A DNA stretch of 50,678 nucleotides from the NCBI RefSeq assembly GCF_000974985.2, contig NZ_LAVA02000104.1, positions 1-50,678 of the forward strand, written 5' to 3'. Below the pieces are notes generated by a model. That model was given only the letters and a program-made list of their open reading frames with translations, was not told the DNA's origin and did no database searches. A program made the position numbers and the translations under genes. Source of the DNA: Streptomyces mangrovisoli (lineage in GTDB: Bacteria; Actinomycetota; Actinomycetes; Streptomycetales; Streptomycetaceae). Positions 23,968 through 32,426 of the stretch are shown here, one piece after another; position 1 is the first letter of the stretch; every line of letters starts with the position of its first letter.

Positions 23968-26091
23968 ATGGCCACCGAGGAAGAGCTGTTCGCGAGCGTG
24001 GACGCGCTGCTGGAGGCAGAGCCCCAGCTCCCCGCGCCAGCGGAGCGCGCCCGGCTGCGCGAGGCCGCTGGCGTCACCCAGGCCCGGCTCGCAACGGCGC
24101 TGAAGACGACGACGCAGAGCGTGAAGAACTGGGAGAACGGCCGCAGCGAACCGAAAGAACCGCGACTGTCGGCGTATCAGCGGCTGTTGCGCGGCTGGAC
24201 CGAGCGCTACCCCGCCCACCACCTTCCCGCAGCCGTCCCCGCAACGCCCCCAACGGCCCCGCCGCAGCCGAAGAAACCGGCCGCGACCAGCGGCCCGGCC
24301 GCACCCGAGCCCCGCGAGGCGGAGAATGCCGCACCGGCGACCGCCGGCTTGTCCACGGCCGGCACCGAACGCGATCCGGCCCGTCAGGGGACGGCGCGCC
24401 GTCCGGCCGCTGCGGAACAACCCCGCCCGGCCGGAGATTCACGCTTCCCCCACGGCCCGCTCGCGGTCCTCGACGGTGACGGCAGCGCCTACGGAGCCGA
24501 CGGCATCGTGCTGGACTGCCCGGCCACCACCGTTCCGGAACTCGTGGAATGGACGCTGCGCGAGTCCGGCCTGGGCGCCACCAGACTGCACCGGCACAGC
24601 AAGGACGCCGACCCCCTGATCGTCCTCACCACCGCGGCCGCCGTGAAACTGGGCCTGCCGGAGCACCTGGAGGACCGCCGCGGCCTGCGCCTGCCCGCCG
24701 ACCACCCCGTGATCAAGCAGATCACCCGCGCCAAGTGGCAGCTCACCCAGCGCGGATTCGGCCCCTGGGCCCGCATCTACCGCACCGCCCAGGGACGCGA
24801 ACGGCAGTGCGTGCAACTCGCCGTCCTCGCCTGGGACGCACTCGACGAGCGGTCCTGGCCCGGCGTCACCGCCATGGAACCGGCCGACATCGCCCGAGTC
24901 CTCGCCCTCTACGCCCAGCGCGTCATCACCCCCCGCGGCTCCACCGCCGTGTCCGGGCTGGAACTCATGACCGCGCTGCGCCCGCCCACCCGCGCCGTGC
25001 AGGACAAGCAGAGCGGGAACTGGGTGCCCGGCCACAATCCGGGCAGCCTGGGCACCGAGCCCGTGGACCCGGCACCGCCGGAGGCCACCCCCGAGCACCC
25101 CGTCGTCGTCAACTCGGGCTGGACGGGCGGTTTCCTCGACGAAGAGGCCTACCAGTGGGTGCGGCCGGTCGACCTGCTGACCGACGAAGAATGCCTGCTG
25201 CCCTACGCGGTCGGCCTGGACCTCAACACCGCCTTCCTCGCCGCCGCAGCCCGCCTGACCGTCGGCCTGTCCGCACCGGAACACTTCCACACCCCGCACT
25301 TCAACCCGAAGATCCCCGGCTCCTGGCTGGTCGACCTCTCCCACATCGAGATCGACCCACGCCTGCCCAGCCCCTTCACCCCGACCGGCCACCGCCCCCA
25401 GGGCCCGGCCTGGTACCAGACCCACACCGTCGTCTACGCCCAGGAACTCGGCCACAACGTCCACCCGCTGGAGGCGTACCTGCGCCGTGAGACCGGCGCC
25501 TACCTGGACCCGTGGCACGACCGCCTCAAGAACGCCTACGTCGACACCCTCGCCGATCTCGGCGTCACCAAGGACCTCACCGACACCGAGTTCCTCACGG
25601 CCATGGAGCGTCACAAGGAGGCCGACCCGGCCCTGGCCGCCGTGCTTGCGGCGATCAAGGCGACGGTGAAGGGCGGCGTCGGCAAACTCCGCGAGCGCCC
25701 GCAGGGCCGCCACTACAAGGACGGAGAACGCTGGCCAGCACTGGAGCGGCCGACCTGGCGCCCCGACATCCGCGCCGCCGTCATCTCCCGAGCCCGGATC
25801 AACATGCACCGCAAGCTCACCAACATGGCCAAGATGACCGGCCTGTACCCGCTGGCCGTGCTGTCCGACTGCGTCGTCTACCCCAGCCCTGGCGACAGCC
25901 CGCTCGCCTTCCTGCCCTATGCAGCCTCCGGCAAGCCCCAGCCCGGCGGCTTCCGCCTCGGACTCGCCCCCGGACTGGCTAAACTGGAGGGCGTCCAGCC
26001 GATGCTCTGGGCGGTCGACCTGATGGAACAGGGCCTCAACCCCGCCCGCCACATCAAGGGCACCGACGCCGTCCTCGAGGAAGGCGAGTAG
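23968..26091 (+). CDS. tap: Telomere-associated protein Tap
   Basis: A 707-aa protein matching Streptomyces Tap, which binds the single-stranded telomere 3' overhang and recruits the terminal protein Tpg during end-patching of linear replicons. It shows the Tap N-terminus: acidic start (EEELFASVDALLEAE), then an HTH at about residues 30-75 (RARLREAAGVTQARLATALK, SVKNWENGRSEP). A Pro/Ala linker spans ~80-160. The long C-terminal region includes the Tap block PLAVLDGDGSAYGADG, GWTGGFLDEEAYQWVRPV, PYAVGLDLNTAFLAAA and PLAVLSDCVVYPS, read here as a polymerase-like or nuclease-like fold of unproven activity. tpg follows after four bases. Confidence 0.92.
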   Translation: MATEEELFASVDALLEAEPQLPAPAERARLREAAGVTQARLATALKTTTQSVKNWENGRSEPKEPRLSAYQRLLRGWTERYPAHHLPAAVPATPPTAPPQPKKPAATSGPAAPEPREAENAAPATAGLSTAGTERDPARQGTARRPAAAEQPRPAGDSRFPHGPLAVLDGDGSAYGADGIVLDCPATTVPELVEWTLRESGLGATRLHRHSKDADPLIVLTTAAAVKLGLPEHLEDRRGLRLPADHPVIKQITRAKWQLTQRGFGPWARIYRTAQGRERQCVQLAVLAWDALDERSWPGVTAMEPADIARVLALYAQRVITPRGSTAVSGLELMTALRPPTRAVQDKQSGNWVPGHNPGSLGTEPVDPAPPEATPEHPVVVNSGWTGGFLDEEAYQWVRPVDLLTDEECLLPYAVGLDLNTAFLAAAARLTVGLSAPEHFHTPHFNPKIPGSWLVDLSHIEIDPRLPSPFTPTGHRPQGPAWYQTHTVVYAQELGHNVHPLEAYLRRETGAYLDPWHDRLKNAYVDTLADLGVTKDLTDTEFLTAMERHKEADPALAAVLAAIKATVKGGVGKLRERPQGRHYKDGERWPALERPTWRPDIRAAVISRARINMHRKLTNMAKMTGLYPLAVLSDCVVYPSPGDSPLAFLPYAASGKPQPGGFRLGLAPGLAKLEGVQPMLWAVDLMEQGLNPARHIKGTDAVLEEGE

Positions 26092-26095
26092 CGCC

Positions 26096-26653
26096 ATGGG
26101 GGAGATCGAGGACGCCCTCGAACGCGCCGAACGGGAGACCTTCACCCGCCAGCCGCCGAAGACCCTCAAGGGCCAGATCGGCTACCTGATCCGCCATCTG
26201 GGCAGCGCAAAAGCCGTGGCCGCGGAACTCGGGGTCACCGCCGACTCTGTCAACCGCTACCGCCGCGGCGCCCGCAAGCACCCGCGCCCGGACATCGCAG
26301 AAAAGATCGACCGGGCGGTGCGGCAGCGCTGGCAGCCCGGCGTACGCAAACGCCGTCGCCGCCAAGCTGCCGCCACCAGCGGCGTCACCGTCGAGACCCG
26401 CGCCCGCTTCGGCTACACCGCCCCCGCTGGAACCACCGACGACGGACGCTTCCGCCGCCTCACCGTCCGCCTCACCCCGGCCTACGCCCAGCGGCTGTTC
26501 GACGCCCGCGAAGCCGGTGCCAGCGACCAGGAGATGCGGCAGATCATCGCCGATGGGTTCAAGCAGATCTACTTTCAAGACGGTGGGGGCCGCGCCCTGG
26601 GACTGTCCGATGTCGAGATCCAGGACATCGACTACCTGGACCTGAGCTACTGA
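26096..26653 (+). CDS. tpg: Telomere terminal protein Tpg
   Basis: A 185-aa protein of the length and layout of Streptomyces Tpg, which becomes covalently attached to the 5' ends of linear chromosomes and plasmids and primes end synthesis. Visible blocks: TFTRQPPKTLKGQIGYLIRH, an HTH region AVAAELGVTADSVNRYRRGAR, a basic stretch RKRRRRQ, and the C-terminal part RLTVRLTPAYAQRLFDAREA then GLSDVEIQDIDYLDLSY. The gene starts four bases after the tap stop, in the tap-tpg order usual for these operons. A complete pair implies the host replicon is, or was, linear. Confidence 0.93.
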   Translation: MGEIEDALERAERETFTRQPPKTLKGQIGYLIRHLGSAKAVAAELGVTADSVNRYRRGARKHPRPDIAEKIDRAVRQRWQPGVRKRRRRQAAATSGVTVETRARFGYTAPAGTTDDGRFRRLTVRLTPAYAQRLFDAREAGASDQEMRQIIADGFKQIYFQDGGGRALGLSDVEIQDIDYLDLSY

Positions 26654-26712
26654 CATCGAGAGCTGCTCGCGCTCTGGCGGTGGCCTAAGATGTTGATGAG
26701 TGACAGCCGCAC

Positions 26713-26765
26713 GCCCGCCTGCCGGGCCGCATGTGATCACAAGGGTCGAGGATGCCCAGGCGGGC
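26713..26765 (+). terminator. Possible terminator downstream of tpg
   Basis: Arms GCCCGCCTG (26713-26721) and CAGGCGGGC (26757-26765) about 60 bp after the tpg stop, enclosing the palindrome GTGATCAC (26733-26740). No T-run. It may end the tap-tpg transcript. The IS5 element inserted six bases beyond its right arm, allowing for the TTA duplication. Confidence 0.4.
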
Positions 26766-26810
26766 ATCACTTAGGGGTCCTAACAGAAGTTGTTGATCAT
26801 GTGACTTTCG

Positions 26811-27652
26811 GTGCGGACGGTCGTTGGTCGGGTCGTGGGGAAACGTCAGTCGCGGCCGTGGATCGTGTCGGATGAACTGTGGTCGCTGATCGAGCCGTTG
26901 CTGCCCGAACCGGCGCCGAAGCTGGTCGAGGGCCGGCCGCGGGTCCCGGACCGGCAGGCTTTGTGCGGGATCCTGTTCGTGCTGCACACCGGCATCCAGT
27001 GGGAGTACCTACCCCAGGAGCTGGGCTTCGGGTCGGGTATGACCTGCTGGCGGCGCCTGGCCGCATGGAACGAGGCCGGGGTCTGGGACCAGCTGCACCT
27101 GGTCCTGCTGAGGAAGCTACGGGCGGCGAAGAAGCTGGACTGGTCGCGGGCGGTGATCGACTCCTCCCACGTGCGGGCCGCTCGACGGGGCCCAAAAGCG
27201 GACCCAGCCCGGTCGACCGCGCACGGCCGGGCAGCAAGCACCACGTCCTGACCGACGCCCAGGGCATCCCCCTCGCCGTCTCCCTGACCGGCGGAAACCG
27301 CAACGACGTCACCCAACTGCTGCCCCTGCTCGACGAGGTCCCCGCCGTCGCCGGCCTCGTCGGCCGGCCCAGACAGCGGCCCGACGCACTCTTTGCCGAC
27401 CGCGGCTACGACCACGACAAGTACCGCCGCCTGCTCTGGAAACGCGGCATCAGACCCGTGATCGCCGAACGCGGCCACCTCCACGGCTCCGGCCTGGGCA
27501 CCTACCGCTGGGTCGTCGAACGCACCATCGCCTGGCTCCACGGCTTCCGCCGCCTACGCATCCGCTGGGAACGACGCGACGACATCCACGAAGCCTTCCT
27601 CGGCCTCGCCACCTGCCTCATCACCCACCGACACGTCCAACAGCTTTGTTAG
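26811..27652 (+). CDS. IS5-family transposase made by -1 frameshifting
   Basis: Frame A (26811-27251; start GTG 26811 or 26835) carries the N-terminal DUF4096-like region (WIVSDELWSLIEPLLP) and the first catalytic Asp (AVIDSSHVRAARRG). Frame B supplies PGSKHHVLTDAQGIPLAV, LFADRGYDHDKYRRLL (second Asp) and RWVVERTIAWLHGFRRLR (Glu). The join is at the heptamer C CCA AAA at 27191-27197, positioned so that frame A reads CCA AAA, the standard signal for programmed -1 slippage. Fused product is about 280 aa. Without slippage only an inactive N-terminal protein is made, a known IS5/IS427 control. Confidence 0.85.
27191..27197 (+). promoter_or_regulatory. Slippery heptamer C CCA AAA
   Basis: X XXY YYZ heptamer with X=C, Y=A and Z=A in the frame of the upstream orfA. 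The -1 frame after it opens directly into the conserved C-terminal half of the transposase. Confidence 0.75.
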
Positions 27653-27783
27653 GACCTCTTACGGCCCTGCAACTGTTCCATGCCTGCGAGGACCCGATCT
27701 TTGAGGCGAATGGTCTCCTCTGGGCCTGATCCGCTTTGGCGGACATCCGAGATCAGGGGTTCAGCCCCGGGAGGATGTCCATC

Positions 27784-28092
27784 ATGGAGAGCATGGGGAA
27801 GAAGAAGCCTCGCCCTCGCCGATCGTTCACGCCGGAGTTCAAGGCCGAGATCGTCGAGCTGTGCCGGCGTGGTGACCGCTCGGTCGGTCAGATCGCCAAG
27901 GATTTCGACCTGACCGAAACCGCGGTGCGCGACTGGGTGAAGCAGGCCGAGGTCGACGCCGGCGAGCGTGACGGCCTGACCAGCAGCGAACGCGAGGAAC
28001 TGGCCGCACTGAGGCGGGAGAACCGCCGCCTGCGCGAGGACGTCGAGGTCCTCAAGCGTGCGACGGCTTTCTTCGCGAAGGAGACCCGGTGA
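27784..28092 (+). CDS. IS3-family OrfA (transposase HTH protein)
   Basis: About 102 aa. HTH: FTPEFKAEIVELCRRGDRSV then IAKDFDLTETAVRDWVKQAE. A C-terminal leucine-zipper-like helix follows (EELAALRRENRRLREDVEVL), used for OrfA/OrfB multimerisation. ATG 27784 is chosen over 27775 because GGGAGG lies nine bases upstream. Overlaps orfB by four bases. Confidence 0.85.
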   Translation: MESMGKKKPRPRRSFTPEFKAEIVELCRRGDRSVGQIAKDFDLTETAVRDWVKQAEVDAGERDGLTSSEREELAALRRENRRLREDVEVLKRATAFFAKETR

Positions 28093-28961
28093 CGGTGCAC
28101 CCGTTCATCGAGGCGGAGAAGCGTGCAGGCCACAGCGTCAAGCGAGCATGTGAGCTGCTGAAGGTCTCCCGGACCGCCTACTACGCACGCTGTTCCGGCA
28201 TGCCCGGCCCGAGGGCAGTGCGTGACGCAGAGCTGGCCAGGCAGATCACCGATGTCCACCTGCGATCGCGGGGAACCTACGGCGCCCCGCGCATCCATGC
28301 CGAACTCAAGAGGCAGGGCACCGGGTGCGGCCGGCGCCGTGTCGCACGGCTGATGCGCGCTGCCGGCCTCCAGGGCCGACACCGCAGACGACGGCATCTG
28401 ACGACGATCCCCGATCCGCGAGCTGCGGTGCGGCCCGATCTCGTCGCCCGGGACTTCCAGCCCGACGCCGGCTCGCTGAACACCCGCTGGTGCGGCGACA
28501 TCACCTACATCGCCACCGCGGAGGGCTGGCTCTATCTGGCGACCGTCATCGACATCGCCTCGCGCCGGGTGGTGGGCTGGGCAACGGCCGATCATCTGCG
28601 GACCGATCTGGTCGCCGATGCCCTCACGGCCGCCTGCCGACAGCGTCACCCCACCGGCCCGGTGATCTTCCATTCGGACCGCGGCTGTCAATACACCAGC
28701 CAGCAACTTGCCCTCCTGGCAAGCCGGTTGGGAGTCCGTCTGTCGGTCGGCCGCACCGGGCAGTGCTGGGACAACGCACTCGCCGAGTCGTTCTTCGCGA
28801 CCATCAAACGGGAGTTGCTCGACACGAGCTCCTGGCCCAGTCGGGCCGCCGCCCGCACCGCGATCTTCGACTTCATCGAAGGCTGGTACAACTTGCACCG
28901 TCTGCACAGCAGCCTCGGCTACCGGAGTCCGGCCGAATACGAGACAGCACTTGCAGCCTGA
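28089..28961 (+). CDS. IS3-family OrfB (integrase-core transposase)
   Basis: A 290-aa integrase-core protein. N-terminal HTH_21 region (YGAPRIHAELKRQG), then DDE core: TRWCGDITYIAT (Asp), VIFHSDRGCQYTS (Asp), DNALAESFFATIKREL (Glu), and the C-terminal GWYNLHRLHSSLGYRSPAEY typical of IS3. Starts at a GTG overlapping the orfA stop. Intact. Confidence 0.9.
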   Translation: MTVHPFIEAEKRAGHSVKRACELLKVSRTAYYARCSGMPGPRAVRDAELARQITDVHLRSRGTYGAPRIHAELKRQGTGCGRRRVARLMRAAGLQGRHRRRRHLTTIPDPRAAVRPDLVARDFQPDAGSLNTRWCGDITYIATAEGWLYLATVIDIASRRVVGWATADHLRTDLVADALTAACRQRHPTGPVIFHSDRGCQYTSQQLALLASRLGVRLSVGRTGQCWDNALAESFFATIKRELLDTSSWPSRAAARTAIFDFIEGWYNLHRLHSSLGYRSPAEYETALAA

Positions 28962-29055
28962 CCACCACACCGATGGTGTCCGTCAAAGCGGAACAAGCTC
29001 ACCTCTGCATACCTCTAGCAGGAGGGCGGGCAGGCGAAGGCGGAGGGCTTGAAGC

Positions 29056-29892
29056 CTATTCACGTGGCTGGTCGATCCACGGCTCCAGCCGCTCCCGATG
29101 CGCGTAGAGGCACACATCGTAGTGAAAGTTGTGGCTATAGCCCGGCGGTTCCCGGCCGGCTTCGTCACACCCCGCCCGCGGTGTGGTGCGAAGGAGCGCG
29201 TCTTTGGACCGGACGGTGACTGTCTTCAACTTGCCGGCGGTGACAAAGTCGATCTCCAGATCCCAAGTGACCGTCGCCAACATGGCAGTGGCGTGAAGAC
29301 CGACAACGACCGTCTCATCAGCTGCGATGTTGATGATGTTCGACACGAGGTGGTCGACGGCAGGGAACTCGTCGTCGAGGTTCATACCGACGCATACGAT
29401 CTCATCGGACCCTCCAAGACCAGCGACGATGACAGTGCCGGTGAGAGCCTCAGTGCGTGACAGGACGCGGGCACGCATCCCGGTGATCGTGGTGGGCTGA
29501 CCTGCCCCCTGGAAAGTGATCACGCGCCAACTGTCCTCGACATCAGCTCCGCCATTGGCATACACCCACTCAGTGATGTCACCGCTGTTTGCTTGAGCAC
29601 GGTTAGCTTCGTCCAGATGCCGGCCCGAAAGGGGACCGGGCAGTGCCCAGTGGGCAGCACCACGTACCGTCTCGATTCGGGGTATCTGGATGTGCATATC
29701 CACAGGCCGGCGTCGAAGCAGGATTCGAGCGATGCCCGGAGTAGCGATGGCACCGAGGACGGCTGCGCAGCTCAGCGACGCGGCTATCCACCACCATCGG
29801 TCCGGGCCAGGCTCAGAAGCCCAGTTGGTGAAGAGCCCCAAGGCAACGGTCGCCACTGCGGCCGCAACGATTGTGATCCCTTTTCCCATCAA
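29056..29892 (-). CDS. Membrane-anchored hypothetical protein
   Basis: A 278-aa protein with two N-terminal membrane segments (GITIVAAAVATVALGLFTNW and WWWIAASLSCAAVLGAIA), a short RRRP turn, then a ~210-residue soluble domain predicted as mostly beta strands. Family unknown to me. The topology, with an N-terminal hairpin and a large cytosolic domain, is frequent among membrane components encoded in defence islands. The gene starts about 210 bp downstream of the end of the ABC-3C operon and points the same way, so it could be an added member or an independent gene. Confidence 0.7.
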   Translation of the reverse strand: MMGKGITIVAAAVATVALGLFTNWASEPGPDRWWWIAASLSCAAVLGAIATPGIARILLRRRPVDMHIQIPRIETVRGAAHWALPGPLSGRHLDEANRAQANSGDITEWVYANGGADVEDSWRVITFQGAGQPTTITGMRARVLSRTEALTGTVIVAGLGGSDEIVCVGMNLDDEFPAVDHLVSNIINIAADETVVVGLHATAMLATVTWDLEIDFVTAGKLKTVTVRSKDALLRTTPRAGCDEAGREPPGYSHNFHYDVCLYAHRERLEPWIDQPRE

Positions 29893-30102
29893 GCCCCCCT
29901 GGGCCGTCGCATGCAGGACGCGAACGGACGCTCGCTCTGTATGCCCGAGGATGCCGATGGCTACGCCACCTTGTGGGAACGGTCAGACAGGCGAAGTGAC
30001 TGCTTCGAGGGCGACGCGCTCCGGCTGTACTCCCGATGTACGACGAGCCGCTGGCATGCAACCCGGTTCCAGCTGCCTGTCTTGTGGTCTTGCAAACGGA
30101 CC

Positions 30103-31950
30103 CTACTCGTGGGCGACTTGGCCGCCCGGCCGTACGGGGAAGAACCCGAAGCGGTGGTCGGCCGGGTCGCGGCTGAACATGTACACCAGAGCCTGTTCGA
30201 CGATGTCGCGGGGCGGGTCGTCGTTCTCCACGACGATCGCCTGGCCGGTGAAACTGTGGAAGAGGTCGCGGTAGAAGTAGTCGATGACGCTGTCGGGGAG
30301 GTCGGGGTCGTCGGTGTGTCGCACGCCGGGCTGCCGGTAGGTGACCAGAGGCGAGTCGAGGATGACGAATCCCGGGTGGCGGTGCTCCCTCCGCAGGCAG
30401 TAGTCCGCCAGGGAGACGGCGAAGGAAGCGTGGAGCACGGCTCGCATCCCCTTTCCGTGGCCGGAGCGGGCGTGGTCGCCGACGAACAGTTCCGCGTTGT
30501 ACTGGTCGTAGGCCACGTCGTGGAGCCTGACGTGCCAGTGCTTTAGGGTGCGCTCAATGGCGCGGTCGAACTCGGCGATGACGCTGGCGGGGACATTGCC
30601 GCTGGGCCGTCCTCCGGGGACGGCACCGTCGGCGACCAGGCCCGCGCGGACGTCCTCGAGATGCTGGATCCTTTGGTGCAGGCCGAGTTGGGCCTCGACG
30701 CGGGAGCGGGCCGCCATCATGTCCGCGGCCTCGGCCTGCAGAGGCTGCAGTTCGGCCTCGACGCGGGCGATGACGTTGTCCGCGTCCGCCGCCTGCCGCT
30801 GGTGCGCGGTGCGCTCCTCGGAGATCTCCTGCCGTTGGATCTGCAGGTCGTCAAGAGTCAGGTGCAGGTCAGACAGCAGCTGCTGCGTCTTCGCGCTCTC
30901 GGCGTGGACGGCGCTGTGCAGGGCTGTCGTCTCCTGCTGGCCGTGGTTGGCGCTCTGGTGCTCGGGTTCGGCGCCGCAGAACACGCATGTTCCGGTGCGG
31001 AAGTAACCCAGCAGGCTACCTGCCTCGCCGACCATCTCCAGGCGGGCGAGATCGGACTCGTACTGGCTGCGCAGAAGACCGAAGCGGCCCAGCAGGTCTT
31101 CGACTTCACCCAGACGCTGGTCGTACTGGCCCAGCCTCAACGACAGTTCCGCCTGGTGTGCCACCGCTGCGGCGTGCCGGTGGGTGATCTCCCGCAGGGA
31201 GAGGGCGGCTTCGTCCAGGTGCGCCAGTACGCGGCGCAGCTGCTCGGTGAGTTCCGCCTCGTTGCCGGCCTGCGGGTCGAGCTGGCGCTGCAAGTCGAGG
31301 ATCAGTTCGTCCAGGAGGGTGATCTTGCCTTTGTGGACGCGGCGCTGGCCGGGGGTCGGTCGGCCTTCGCCCGACGGTTCGCCCTGCCCGGTCAGCAGCA
31401 GTTTCAGAACGGACTTGTGGGCGGTCTGCCCGCTGGTGCCCGTGGCGCGCAGGACCGGCGGCACCTTGGAAACCATCCTGGTCTCGTTGACCAGGCACAG
31501 ATGCAGCAGGTCACGAAAGCCCAGGAGCTTGGTTCCGCCGGTGTCGTTGGTGCTGATCAAAGCGCCGTCGAGTCCGGTGCGTTCCAGAAGATAGCGGGAG
31601 AGGTTCTTCGAGCTCCTGGCGCTGTGCTGCGCGCTCAGCTCCAGGTCGGCCGCGCGGTAGATCAGGCTGCGCAGGTCGGCGTCGTACACACTGACCTTGC
31701 TGGACTGCGGGCCGCGCATCAGCGTGACGACGCTGCCGTCGGGAAACTCCACGCCGAGGAGGATCTGCGTGTATCCCTCCGCCTCAGGGATCATGCCGAG
31801 CTTCCGCGCGCCGAGCATGTAGTCGATCGACTCGGTGACGAACGACTTGCCCGTGTCGGAGGCCCCGTAGATCACGGTGAGCTTCGGGTCGAAGAGGACC
31901 TGGGCAGGATCACGGTCGTGCCCGGCGAAGGTGAGGTGCAACAGCCTCAT
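30103..31950 (-). CDS. SMC/Rad50-like ATPase of an ABC-3C system
   Basis: A 615-aa ABC ATPase. Walker A is GASDTGKS at residues 29-36. Helical coiled-coil arms surround a CVFC motif at residues 322-325, in the place of a Rad50-type zinc hook. The C-terminal part has FVILDSPLVTY, the Walker B/D-loop. The N-terminal residues VIYGASDTGKSFVTESIDYM are typical of ABC ATPases in conflict systems. It is the last gene of an operon with a middle component and a nuclease, each overlapping the next by four bases. That three-gene layout fits the ABC-three-component class; sensing of invading DNA by the ATPase is inferred from relatives such as Lamassu. Confidence 0.85.
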   Translation of the reverse strand: MRLLHLTFAGHDRDPAQVLFDPKLTVIYGASDTGKSFVTESIDYMLGARKLGMIPEAEGYTQILLGVEFPDGSVVTLMRGPQSSKVSVYDADLRSLIYRAADLELSAQHSARSSKNLSRYLLERTGLDGALISTNDTGGTKLLGFRDLLHLCLVNETRMVSKVPPVLRATGTSGQTAHKSVLKLLLTGQGEPSGEGRPTPGQRRVHKGKITLLDELILDLQRQLDPQAGNEAELTEQLRRVLAHLDEAALSLREITHRHAAAVAHQAELSLRLGQYDQRLGEVEDLLGRFGLLRSQYESDLARLEMVGEAGSLLGYFRTGTCVFCGAEPEHQSANHGQQETTALHSAVHAESAKTQQLLSDLHLTLDDLQIQRQEISEERTAHQRQAADADNVIARVEAELQPLQAEAADMMAARSRVEAQLGLHQRIQHLEDVRAGLVADGAVPGGRPSGNVPASVIAEFDRAIERTLKHWHVRLHDVAYDQYNAELFVGDHARSGHGKGMRAVLHASFAVSLADYCLRREHRHPGFVILDSPLVTYRQPGVRHTDDPDLPDSVIDYFYRDLFHSFTGQAIVVENDDPPRDIVEQALVYMFSRDPADHRFGFFPVRPGGQVAHE

Positions 31951-32426
31951 GGGGTGAGGTCACTTTCGGAAGTCGGCAGGCGGGAGGCGAAGTCTTCGGC
32001 CCAGCGCTGTGTGATGGCCTGCGTCTGGGCGCGGACGCTCTGGTCGGGCAGGGCCTCGATACCGATGGCCCAGGAGGCCCGTTCCTTCAACGCCCCCGCG
32101 TACGGTGCCGCGAGGATGTCCACGAAGCCGGGGCCCTCCTCGCTGGCCCGGTAGAGCAGACCGTCCGCGGTGGCCTCGATGTCGGCGAGTCCCGCGCGCA
32201 GCAGCACGATCAACCCCTGCTCGATCAGACCGCGTTTCATGGCGAGTTCGCCGGGTCCCGCCGGCAGTGTCGGGTGCAGGCTGGGCGGACCGTCGACTTC
32301 GCTGCTGTGCAGCATGAGATGGTCCAGATACACCAACTGCCCCACGTCCAGGGGCTGGGGGAAGGCCGCGGCCAGCAGCATCAGGGTGCGCATGCCGACC
32401 TCGAGCGGACTGTTGAGAGGGTTCAT
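31947..32426 (-). CDS. ABC-3C middle component
   Basis: A 159-aa helical protein matching the middle-component type with LEVGMRTLMLLAAAFPQPLD, LVYLDHLMLHSSEVDGPPSL, and LHPTLPAGPGELAMKRGLIE (MC2-like). It is read as a bridge between the ATPase and the nuclease. Small winged-helix-like fold is inferred. It overlaps the upstream nuclease gene and the downstream ATPase gene by four bases each, so all three are translationally coupled. Confidence 0.8.
   Translation of the reverse strand: MNPLNSPLEVGMRTLMLLAAAFPQPLDVGQLVYLDHLMLHSSEVDGPPSLHPTLPAGPGELAMKRGLIEQGLIVLLRAGLADIEATADGLLYRASEEGPGFVDILAAPYAGALKERASWAIGIEALPDQSVRAQTQAITQRWAEDFASRLPTSESDLTP

Larger units (their letters stand above)
26774..27658 (+). 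mobile_element. IS5-family element (IS427-like) with TTA duplication
   Basis: Ends read GGGGTCCTAACA at 26774 and, inverted, GAGGTCCTAACA at 27658, with weaker similarity further in. TTA flanks it at 26771-26773 and 27659-27661. The 885-bp element carries two overlapping frames joined by a slippery site. It lies between the tpg terminator candidate and the IS3 element. Confidence 0.8.
27727..28995 (+). mobile_element. IS3-family insertion sequence
   Basis: Imperfect inverted ends: TGATCCGCTTTGGCGGACA at 27727 and, inverted, TGTTCCGCTTTGACGGACA ending at 28995. The 1.27-kb element has orfA and orfB overlapping by four bases. I found no clear 3-4 bp target duplication; it may have been lost or the ends may be off by a base or two. 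Confidence 0.75.

Noticed and set aside
23968..26653. Telomere near tap-tpg or in the palindromes at 48.1 kb
   Set aside because: No stretch has the ordered tandem palindromes with GCA loops of known Streptomyces telomeres; tap-tpg can lie far from the ends.
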